64,000 nt of DNA from Lachnoanaerobaculum sp. ICM7 (lineage in GTDB: Bacteria > Bacillota > Clostridia > Lachnospirales > Lachnospiraceae): the NCBI RefSeq assembly GCF_000287675.1, contig NZ_ALJL01000016.1:1-64000 (forward strand), in the 5' to 3' direction. The notes beneath the pieces are model-generated. The model worked only from the letters and a program-made list of their open reading frames with translations, was not told the origin of the DNA and made no database searches. Below, piece by piece: positions 34,918-42,484 of the stretch (the stretch's first letter is position 1; each line of letters begins with the position of its first letter). The translations under genes were made by a program, and so were the position numbers.

Positions 34918-35655
34918 TCATCTCCTTATAAGTTCGCCAAAAAGCACAATCCTTCCGTTTGTATAGGACTCTGTACATGTAGACATTGTAATAACCTTAT
35001 TGTTACGGTTTACATCCCTCATATGTACCGCATTTTTCTGAAGATAATTATAAAAATCATCTTTGTTTTCATTTGCAAAATACGGGAAATAAATCTTCTC
35101 ATTATAGGCATCTGTTTCCAAAACGGCAAATACCTTTACATCATAGATCTCTGTTTTGGTATATAGTATTCCGTCCACATGACTGTCAAAAAAGCCCTTA
35201 TCAAGGAACTTTTCAACATCACCGAACATAGCTCCATTGTCCATATGATGTCCGTAGACAAGTGAGTAATGCTCATTTAGATCACCGCTACAAAGACTGC
35301 TTAAAAATATAGATCCGGCCAGAGAAAACTCACCGTCTATATCCTTATTGAGATACTCCGCATCATCAATACCCTGAACTATAGGGTAGTTTATATTGGT
35401 ATCAAAAATATTGAGCCACGCTCTCATATCAGGATATTTGTTAAATAAAGCCTCTACATTTACGGTATCATCCGCATTTCCGGCAGTACCGGGGGCACTC
35501 TTTAAGATTTCACTTGACAGAGATGCCCCTTTATATACATGAAAAATATCATATAGTGAATATGCCCCGAATAAAAGCATTATCACAGCCATAAGAATAA
35601 CGATTATATCTATAATCCTGTTTCCTATGTATGCACATTTTCCTATAAGATTCAT
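34918..35655 (-). CDS. srtB: Class B sortase (pilus polymerase)
   Basis: This is a membrane-anchored cysteine transpeptidase of 245 residues. It has an N-terminal membrane helix (about 12-35) and a class B sortase domain with H136 in YGHHMDNG, C227 in MSTCTES and R235 in NGRIVLFGE. Its place between two pilins makes it the likely pilin-linking enzyme, as the class-B-like SrtC of Streptococcus pyogenes FCT-3 is. The gene begins 3 nt after the major pilin stop with only a weak ribosome binding site, so coupled translation is likely. Confidence 0.92.
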   Translation of the reverse strand: MNLIGKCAYIGNRIIDIIVILMAVIMLLFGAYSLYDIFHVYKGASLSSEILKSAPGTAGNADDTVNVEALFNKYPDMRAWLNIFDTNINYPIVQGIDDAEYLNKDIDGEFSLAGSIFLSSLCSGDLNEHYSLVYGHHMDNGAMFGDVEKFLDKGFFDSHVDGILYTKTEIYDVKVFAVLETDAYNEKIYFPYFANENKDDFYNYLQKNAVHMRDVNRNNKVITMSTCTESYTNGRIVLFGELIRR

Positions 35656-35658
35656 CTT

Positions 35659-36912
35659 TTAGTTCTCAACTTCTTCTTTTTTTCTTCTCTTAAAGAATAC
35701 CAAGATAAGTAAAATACCGAATCCTGCCATGATTGCAAAAGGCGCCACGCTCATTGCAACACCTGTAGGTGTAGGTGTATCACGGTAGTTCAAGAAGAAT
35801 ATTGTATCCGCAACTGTATCGTCTGCCTTTACAGGAGTAACTGCTGTTACAGCGGCCACATTGGCATACTGATTTGTAGATGTAGGTGCTGCAATTCTTG
35901 CAACATTTATACCATGAGTTGTCTTGTATCCTGCAGGTCCTACAGTAGTAACATCCTCGGTAACTTTGTACTTTGCTGTAGATGGAAGACCTGAAATCTT
36001 TATAGTCTGACCGCTCTTTAACTTAACATTAGTAAGTGAATATGTATTTGCTGTAACACCTGTAATGGCAGTCGGGTTTGCAGTATTTGTAGATGTTACT
36101 TTATAGTCCATACCTACACCGATATTGCTAAGATCTATAGTGAACTTAAACTCTTCAGTTGTAGAACCCATGTTACCCGCTACATCCTTTTGAAGGATAA
36201 TATCTCTTGTTTTAAATGTACTTACATCATCCTTATTGTCTGTTGTAGTCGCACCGTTTAAATCATCAATATAACCTGTAGTCTTTGAGTTGTCAGTAAC
36301 TGTAGTATCCTTTTTCATCATAACGGCTGTCTTTACTTCGAGCTTTCCTGCCGCATTGTATCCTACATATACATCAAGATATCTCTTCTCCTTACCGCCT
36401 GTAAGCTGGCTTACATCTCCTGTGTAGTCATGCTGGCTTGTAGTAAGGTTAAAGTTTCCTGTCTCTGTAATTTCATATCTATAGATACCCGGAACTGTTA
36501 TATCGTTATTACCGTCCTCATTAAACTGCTCTGTAAAGTCTACTGTAACTTCCTTTTTTACAAGGTTGCTTGTAATTGTATCATTGTGGCTGAATTCAGC
36601 CGATGATATAGTAGGCATTGCTGTACCTGCAACTACTGTAAGTCCACCGTCGGTACCGCTGACAGGTGTCTTTCCGCCACCGCCGGTACTTCCTGCGATA
36701 GTATATGTATACTTTACATCAGGTGCCTTTGCACTTCCGCCTGTCGGATCGTCAACATTGTAGATTTTCATTTCCTTAGTGAACTTAATTTTATTAGGTG
36801 ATCCTGCTGCAGGCTTTAACTGCTTTGTTGTCTCTGCAGCTATTGCACTTCCCGCCATTGCGATTGTCATGGCAGACACTGCCGCCAAAGTCATAATTCT
36901 TTTTAACATCAT
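35659..36912 (-). CDS. Major pilin of FctA/Spy0128 type
   Basis: The 417-residue protein has a signal peptide (cut near AIAA, about 26) and two Spy0128-like isopeptide pilin domains. The first has GIYRYEITETGNF and KRYLDVYVGYN; the second has EEFKFTIDLSNIG and a KYKVTEDVT segment. The C-terminal sorting signal is TPTGVAMSVAPFAI, followed by a hydrophobic helix and KRRKKEE. That signal is close to the EVPTGVAMTVAP of streptococcal FctA. Spontaneous Lys-Asn bonds and sortase-made polymers are expected from the family. It overlaps the signal-peptidase-like gene by four bases. Confidence 0.88.
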   Translation of the reverse strand: MMLKRIMTLAAVSAMTIAMAGSAIAAETTKQLKPAAGSPNKIKFTKEMKIYNVDDPTGGSAKAPDVKYTYTIAGSTGGGGKTPVSGTDGGLTVVAGTAMPTISSAEFSHNDTITSNLVKKEVTVDFTEQFNEDGNNDITVPGIYRYEITETGNFNLTTSQHDYTGDVSQLTGGKEKRYLDVYVGYNAAGKLEVKTAVMMKKDTTVTDNSKTTGYIDDLNGATTTDNKDDVSTFKTRDIILQKDVAGNMGSTTEEFKFTIDLSNIGVGMDYKVTSTNTANPTAITGVTANTYSLTNVKLKSGQTIKISGLPSTAKYKVTEDVTTVGPAGYKTTHGINVARIAAPTSTNQYANVAAVTAVTPVKADDTVADTIFFLNYRDTPTPTGVAMSVAPFAIMAGFGILLILVFFKRRKKEEVEN

Positions 36913-37427
36913 ATATTATCCTTTCTTATAACGATAATTATTTTACCTTCAATATCTTTCTTTTTTATAGCGCCGAAATATCTGCTGTCTTTTGCCAGCG
37001 TTCTGTTATCGGCAAGTATAAAAAATTCATTTTCCCCCAGTACAATAGGATATGTTACATCCGTATCGTACTTATCTGTTTTGCCTCTGGTATCATCCTC
37101 TACCAACACGGCACCGTTTAGTATAACACTTCCGTTATCATCTATATCAATAGTGTCTCCCGGCGCTCCTATTATTCTCCCTATATACTTTTCACCGTCA
37201 AAATGATAGCATATGGCATCACTTGATTTGAGTCTGCTTTCCAGTCTATAGAAAAATAATAAATCCCCTGCTCTTACTCTCGGTAACATCTCATTATTCG
37301 GCGAAATCCTTATTCCGAATACTATGAATACCAAGACATAAATCATTGCGGCAAGTGTAAGAAACCTTATTATAAACGACTTTAATTCCGCTATACTACG
37401 CTTTTTGATTTTCTCCTTTTCCTCTAT
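36909..37427 (-). CDS. SipA-like signal peptidase homologue, catalytically defective, with apparent ATA start
   Basis: The protein has the type I signal peptidase fold: NNEMLPRVRAGD (box B), GRIIGAPGDTIDID (box D) and ADNRTLAKDSRYFG (box E). The catalytic serine position of box B is E (NEMLP, not SMxP) and the general-base lysine of box D is G (GRIIG, not KRxxG). Loss of both residues is the hallmark of streptococcal SipA, which aids pilus assembly without being a peptidase. The first ATG (37346) has no ribosome binding site and would cut the membrane anchor. Coding potential continues upstream to a TAG at 37440-37442. AGGAGG lies 8 nt before an in-frame ATA at 37425-37427, giving 172 residues with a charged start and a full helix. 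Confidence 0.72.
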   Translation of the reverse strand: MEEKEKIKKRSIAELKSFIIRFLTLAAMIYVLVFIVFGIRISPNNEMLPRVRAGDLLFFYRLESRLKSSDAICYHFDGEKYIGRIIGAPGDTIDIDDNGSVILNGAVLVEDDTRGKTDKYDTDVTYPIVLGENEFFILADNRTLAKDSRYFGAIKKKDIEGKIIIVIRKDNI

Positions 37428-37508
37428 AAATCCATCCTCCTATATATGTGTTAACTATTGCTTTTTCATGCTCTCATATGGCACAGGTTTTGAATAGTTT
37501 AAAATATA

Positions 37509-40268
37509 TTAACATCTCTTCCTCCTGTTAAAATAAAATATTCCAATCGAAAGAATCGACATTATTATAAAAATTACGGCATAAGATATATCAAACGCCA
37601 CACCCGTAGGTATCGGATTTATGTATGGTTGGATAACAGGCTTTTTAAATGTTTCAATTATTTCCTGATCCTTATACTTGTATGTGAGTTTTGCCATATC
37701 ATTGGAATAAAATCCCTTTTGGTTTGATGACTTCGATCCGGTTCCCGGATCTCCGACCACATCCGTTCCGTTGGAATTTTTCTGGAACTGCTTTGTGGCG
37801 GCATATTTTGCCTCGGCTAAAGGTGTAGTCTTTATCTTTGCCTTTATCATATAGGTATATCCCGTCTCTAAAGTATAGGCGGTCGGAAACTCCAATCTGA
37901 TTGTTTTGGTAGCATCATTGTATGAGGATACAATATCCGCCATTGCATTTCTCGGAGTGGAAAATAATCTGTACGTACTGTTTCGCACTACATAATTTCC
38001 TGTATGAATTCCTGTAGGCCCTAAAACCTCAATTTCAAGGGGATATGGATTACCTGAAGGATCCTTTGCAATCATTGCATATTGACTGAGTTTATCCTCC
38101 AGCACGACATTACTCAGCCTTGGACTTTTTAGCACACTTACTATTTCCCTCATTCTATCTAAAAAAGAATTTTTACTGTCTGCTGAATATGGACTTCTAC
38201 CAACCTCCACTCCCGGCGCAGGTAAGGTGATACCCTTATATCCTCTTACAGGGCTGTCAGAGTCATTTGAATTTGTCAAAAGTTTCAGCTTATCATAATC
38301 TCCCTGATTACCAAGACCTATTGTAAAGAAATAGTCCAAATCAATAGCATACAATGCAAACTGTCCGTGAAGCATCGCCATTGTACTGTACCTGTCAATT
38401 ATATGTCCCTCATTCCAACCTGTATTGTGATTTGTGTAGTAGGTAGGGTTTCCGTCTGTAATAAAGAAAAGAACTTTTTGTGCATCGCTTCTGCCGTTTC
38501 TAAAAAGTTCATTTGCCTTAACAAATCCCTTTTCATAGTTTATTCTGCTCACATTATTCGGACTTACAGGAATCTTACTTATAACGGAATTTCCGTTACT
38601 TGTCCAATTTTGATAAAGATGCGGCTCGCTGTCAATTCCCACAAGCGCATAGTTTACATTATATTTACTGCTGTCAAAGTAATTGTTGCTTATTACATTT
38701 CTAAGTACACTGTAAACTGAAGATATTTTCGGATCTGTACCACGACCTCCAATACCCTCACTCATACTGCTTGTAGTATCGAGCAGGAACAGTACATCCA
38801 TATTCGTTCTGTTTGAGGTACTTCCGGTCTGATTATTTATTGTAAGTGTAAGATCGTAGATTCCATCCTTATCAGGATCTTCTACAGTCTTACTTATATC
38901 AGTCCTTATTCTTCGGTTTGAAATAGTCCTTCCTTCAGGCTCATACACAAGTTCAAGAAATTTCATATCTTGTTGTCTAAACGGCACCCAATTTGTTCCA
39001 TCAACAGTATATCTAAGCCCCTGTGATATACTTGTTTCTCTTTCTATCTGAAGTATATTGTCTACTACAGTCCCGTTCGACATTCTGGCTCTGGCAAATT
39101 TATATCTCATACCAACTATACCAGTATCCAGATGTATTGGTGTTATCTTTTCTTTTGGTGCTACACCAAAATTACCTCCACTAGTGTATAAATCTCCCAA
39201 TTTTGCCAAATCGGCAGTTATTTCATCTCCATTTGTGTCAACATACTTTACATTTACTTTAAACTTGCTGGCAGCCAGCCCCCATGAAATTGTAAAGGTC
39301 GAAAACCCGTCCGCACTGAAGTTTGTGGTAATACTGTTGTCATCTTTATCCTCTATAAGAGCTATATCTTCTATCTTATTTACGGTATTATCATCCTTTA
39401 TATGATAAACTTCCGTATCTTCAGGCTTTGCTCCTTCAGGAAGTAAATTATTGTCGATTTTTATATTTACATATACAGTTGTCAAAGGTTCTATCTCTAC
39501 ATTGTTTTCATCCTCAAAATGAATATCAAGAGAAATCGAATCTTTCGGAAACTCTTCATTTTCAGATTCAGTATTTCTTATTACCGCATCTTCTAAATAA
39601 TTTGTATTCTCACTTACAGATTCACTTAATTTCTCTGTAACCTGATTGCTTCCGTCCGCCTGATTACCTTCATCAGATAATTTTACGCTTTCATCAGCAT
39701 CATTACCTGCAAGCTGTGCAGTTTCAATCATTTCATCACTGTTTAGAGATAGAGTTGTCTCAGTTTCATTCAAAACTGTTTCAGTGCTTTCAACAGTTTC
39801 CGGAACATGTGTACCGTTTATGCTTTCAGTACTTTCATCAGGTTTCTGAACCTCTACAGTTCCCGAACTCTCAGAGGAGTCTTCGATATTTTCTATACCG
39901 TCCGACCCAACTGTGGTTTTACTTACTTTTTCTGAGTCACTGTCTTTTATATCATCTCCTTTTTCAGGAGTTATATTATTTTCAAGCTCGTTTACGGTTA
40001 ATCTTTTTGCCTTAAGCGTTACCTTTGTATCAAAGGCACCTTCCGGCACATCAACAATTACACTTATGCCGTCAAGCTTTACTTCATGCCGCCTTGCATC
40101 GGAAGAGGTAGCCGTATCCATACCCGGTGTTATGACAATATCATTAAACTCGGCATTTGAAGGTGTGGCCATATCTGCCAAAGAGTCAGTGAACAGGTAC
40201 GCAATTAAGCACATGAAAAAAACAAACAATATTTTTCTGAAATGTTTGTATACAAATTTTAAAATTAT
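37509..40268 (-). CDS. VWA-domain pilus tip adhesin, with apparent ATA start
   Basis: This large surface protein has a signal peptide, an N-terminal beta domain (EVKLDGISVIVDVPEGAF), a Ser/Glu/Thr-rich stalk (about 90-240) and another beta domain. A von Willebrand A domain (about 490-670) carries a MIDAS-like DTTSSM. The C-terminal sorting signal is NPIPTGVAFD, with a hydrophobic helix and RRKRC. As first gene of the pilus operon it matches the tip protein position. TTG 40229 has no ribosome binding site and gives a signal peptide without positive charge. GAGGAGG stands 6 nt before an in-frame ATA at 40266-40268, and starting there adds KFVYKHFRK before the hydrophobic core. Confidence 0.82.
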   Translation of the reverse strand: MILKFVYKHFRKILFVFFMCLIAYLFTDSLADMATPSNAEFNDIVITPGMDTATSSDARRHEVKLDGISVIVDVPEGAFDTKVTLKAKRLTVNELENNITPEKGDDIKDSDSEKVSKTTVGSDGIENIEDSSESSGTVEVQKPDESTESINGTHVPETVESTETVLNETETTLSLNSDEMIETAQLAGNDADESVKLSDEGNQADGSNQVTEKLSESVSENTNYLEDAVIRNTESENEEFPKDSISLDIHFEDENNVEIEPLTTVYVNIKIDNNLLPEGAKPEDTEVYHIKDDNTVNKIEDIALIEDKDDNSITTNFSADGFSTFTISWGLAASKFKVNVKYVDTNGDEITADLAKLGDLYTSGGNFGVAPKEKITPIHLDTGIVGMRYKFARARMSNGTVVDNILQIERETSISQGLRYTVDGTNWVPFRQQDMKFLELVYEPEGRTISNRRIRTDISKTVEDPDKDGIYDLTLTINNQTGSTSNRTNMDVLFLLDTTSSMSEGIGGRGTDPKISSVYSVLRNVISNNYFDSSKYNVNYALVGIDSEPHLYQNWTSNGNSVISKIPVSPNNVSRINYEKGFVKANELFRNGRSDAQKVLFFITDGNPTYYTNHNTGWNEGHIIDRYSTMAMLHGQFALYAIDLDYFFTIGLGNQGDYDKLKLLTNSNDSDSPVRGYKGITLPAPGVEVGRSPYSADSKNSFLDRMREIVSVLKSPRLSNVVLEDKLSQYAMIAKDPSGNPYPLEIEVLGPTGIHTGNYVVRNSTYRLFSTPRNAMADIVSSYNDATKTIRLEFPTAYTLETGYTYMIKAKIKTTPLAEAKYAATKQFQKNSNGTDVVGDPGTGSKSSNQKGFYSNDMAKLTYKYKDQEIIETFKKPVIQPYINPIPTGVAFDISYAVIFIIMSILSIGIFYFNRRKRC

Positions 40269-40302
40269 TACGCACCTCCTCTACTCAAAATTTAATGACT
40301 TT

Positions 40303-40330
40303 ATCATAACATATGTTTATAAAATTTCAA
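40303..40330 (-). promoter_or_regulatory. Promoter of the pilus operon
   Basis: TTGAAA (40325-40330) and TATGAT (40303-40308) are 16 bp apart on the minus strand, each 5 of 6 to consensus, just after the terminator of the upstream transporter operon. The five pilus genes follow without another terminator. Confidence 0.6.
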
Positions 40331-40338
40331 CAAGAAAC

Positions 40339-40374
40339 AAAAAATACCGCCATAAAATATATGACAGTATTTTT
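40339..40374 (-). terminator. Terminator of the YtfQRT/YjfF-type transporter operon
   Basis: On the minus strand a 14-bp stem (with two G-U pairs) has a 7-nt loop and is followed by TTTTTT. The pairing is good only in minus-strand RNA, which fixes its direction. Confidence 0.75.
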
Positions 40375-40413
40375 CATAGAAATGTACACTTTTCTACAAA
40401 TGTCCATTTATTG

Positions 40414-41433
40414 CTACTTCTTCCCTCTCTTCGACATTGCAAGTATACTTTGCAGTATTATAAAAAATGCAAGTATGGCAGCTATTATTATCTTTGTCCA
40501 CCATGATGATAATGTTCCCTGAAAACTTACAAAAGCTTCTATAGTACCTTTTATCAGTACACCGAAAAGACTTCCGAATACATTACCTACTCCACCGGTA
40601 AGCAATGTTCCACCGATTACCGCCGCTGCTATTGCTTCCATCTCAAATCCCTTGGCCTGTTCCACAAATCCTGCACAGGTATTTAAGCAGAATAAAAATC
40701 CTCCTATCGAACATAACAATCCGTTCAGTATATATACCTGAAGTTTTATCTTTTTAACATTTAATCCAAGAAGCAAGGCTGACTGCTCATTTCCGCCTAC
40801 AGCATATACACTTCTTCCAAACTTTGTATATCTTAACATAATAAACATCAGTACAAGTATAATAAGTGCGACTATTACTGTAGGGTAGATATATGGGTAT
40901 ACTACAGCTCCTTTTTTATTTACTATACCGAATAAAGGTATTGTTATTTTCTTATTCGCCCATGAAAGGAAGGTCTCATTTGTTATACTGATCATCTCTT
41001 GAGATATGATCGCCGTCATGCCTCTGGCAAAGAACATACCTGCCAAAGTAACTATGAATGGTTGAATATTGAGATATGAAATAAGTATACCCTGAATAAG
41101 ACCGAATATCAGACCGATTATGATTACAAGTACTATCGCACTTAGCGCATTCATCTTGACTTTTTCCATCAAATAAGCCAATACCATACATGTAAGTGCT
41201 ACAAAAGAACCGACTGAAATATCTATTCCACCGGATATTATAACCATGGTCATACCTGTTGCTATAACAATCAGTCCCGCATTAGATATGAAGAGATTTA
41301 AAAAAACTTGTGGTTTTTGAAATCCCTTACTTCCAAACATTATAATTCCTATACCATACATTATAATAAAAAGGAGAATTGTAATATAAAGTAAGAAGGT
41401 TTTATTATCTATATTTTTTAACTTATCTTTCAT
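40414..41433 (-). CDS. yjfF: Sugar ABC transporter permease, YjfF type
   Basis: This is a BPD-transp-2 family permease of 339 residues with about nine membrane helices. It carries the family loop GGNEQSALLLGLNVKKIKLQ and VIGGTLLTGGVGN near the end. It is the last of four transporter genes in the order of the E. coli ytfQ-ytfR-ytfT-yjfF operon, which takes up galactofuranose. The gene symbol is by synteny and similarity; the actual substrate is not shown. Confidence 0.85.
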   Translation of the reverse strand: MKDKLKNIDNKTFLLYITILLFIIMYGIGIIMFGSKGFQKPQVFLNLFISNAGLIVIATGMTMVIISGGIDISVGSFVALTCMVLAYLMEKVKMNALSAIVLVIIIGLIFGLIQGILISYLNIQPFIVTLAGMFFARGMTAIISQEMISITNETFLSWANKKITIPLFGIVNKKGAVVYPYIYPTVIVALIILVLMFIMLRYTKFGRSVYAVGGNEQSALLLGLNVKKIKLQVYILNGLLCSIGGFLFCLNTCAGFVEQAKGFEMEAIAAAVIGGTLLTGGVGNVFGSLFGVLIKGTIEAFVSFQGTLSSWWTKIIIAAILAFFIILQSILAMSKRGKK

Positions 41434-42484
41434 GTGCCACCTCGGCTTTCTTCTTATTTAAATTAAATCCTCTTATTATCTTTATAAATTCCTTTGACTG
41501 TAATGATACTATTATTACAACTACAATCGCCTTATATACAGGAAGCTGATCTGCCGAGACACTCATAGCATATAATGTTGTAGTCAATGCTTGAATAGTG
41601 TAAGCTCCTATAACACTTCCAAGAAGTGAAAACTTTCCACCTGCAAGACTGTTTCCGCCAAGGGCTACAGCCAGTATTGCATCAAGCTCTATATTAAGTC
41701 CTGCATTGTTTGCATCTGCAGAATATACTCTTGATGAAACTATCATTCCTGCAAGTCCTGCCAAAAGACCACAAAATGCATAAGCTATAAACTGTATATA
41801 CACAGGATTTAAGCCCACAAGTCTTGCAGCTTTATTATTTATTCCCACAGTTTCAATGTAAAGCCCCAAAGCTGTTTTTTTGAGTATAATAAGTGTTATC
41901 AAAACGACCGCTAACGCCACAAATACAGGTGTGGGAAGCGGTATTCCATGTATAGAATTACCAAGCATCTTAAATGATTCAACTCTTATATAGGTTATTT
42001 GTCCGTTCGTAACAAGCTGTGCCATTCCCCTACCTGCTGTAAACAATATCAAAGTTGCAACCATAGGTTGAATATTCATCTTTGCAACAAGAAAAGCATT
42101 GAAAGAGCCACAAAGTAATCCAACAAATATTGCAGCAATAAATGCTGTTATATAAGGTGCCCGATATACATCTGTTGAAACTTCTCCACCTGCAAGAATA
42201 AAACATGCAACAGCGCCTGCAAGTGCACATACCGCACCTACCGAAATATCCGTACCTCCTGATGAAGCAACTACAAGAGTCATGCCTACAGCCAGTATTA
42301 CAAGCTCGCTTGCACGGTTTATTACATCAATTATGTATCCGTAAAACACTCCGTTTTGTATAGTAATATTAAAAAAGTTCGGTGTCTTTATCATATTTAT
42401 AATCAAGACTAAAATCAAACTTACTATAGGCAGAAAGAGTCTTGCGGATGTTATGTTTTTTATTTTAAATTCTTTCACTGTCAT
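41423..42484 (-). CDS. ytfT: Sugar ABC transporter permease, YtfT type
   Basis: This is the partner permease of the same family, 353 residues and hydrophobic throughout, with GINNKAARLVGLNPVYIQ and AVALGGNSLAGGKFSLLGS. It overlaps the following permease gene by 11 bases and the ATPase stop by four bases, so translation is coupled. AGGGGGTGA precedes the ATG. Confidence 0.86.
   Translation of the reverse strand: MTVKEFKIKNITSARLFLPIVSLILVLIINMIKTPNFFNITIQNGVFYGYIIDVINRASELVILAVGMTLVVASSGGTDISVGAVCALAGAVACFILAGGEVSTDVYRAPYITAFIAAIFVGLLCGSFNAFLVAKMNIQPMVATLILFTAGRGMAQLVTNGQITYIRVESFKMLGNSIHGIPLPTPVFVALAVVLITLIILKKTALGLYIETVGINNKAARLVGLNPVYIQFIAYAFCGLLAGLAGMIVSSRVYSADANNAGLNIELDAILAVALGGNSLAGGKFSLLGSVIGAYTIQALTTTLYAMSVSADQLPVYKAIVVVIIVSLQSKEFIKIIRGFNLNKKKAEVAHER

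Noticed and set aside
39913-40506. + strand open frame of 197 codons across the pilus promoter region
   Set aside because: It runs antisense through the tip gene, the promoter and the terminator of the transporter operon, with no ribosome binding site and low-complexity product.
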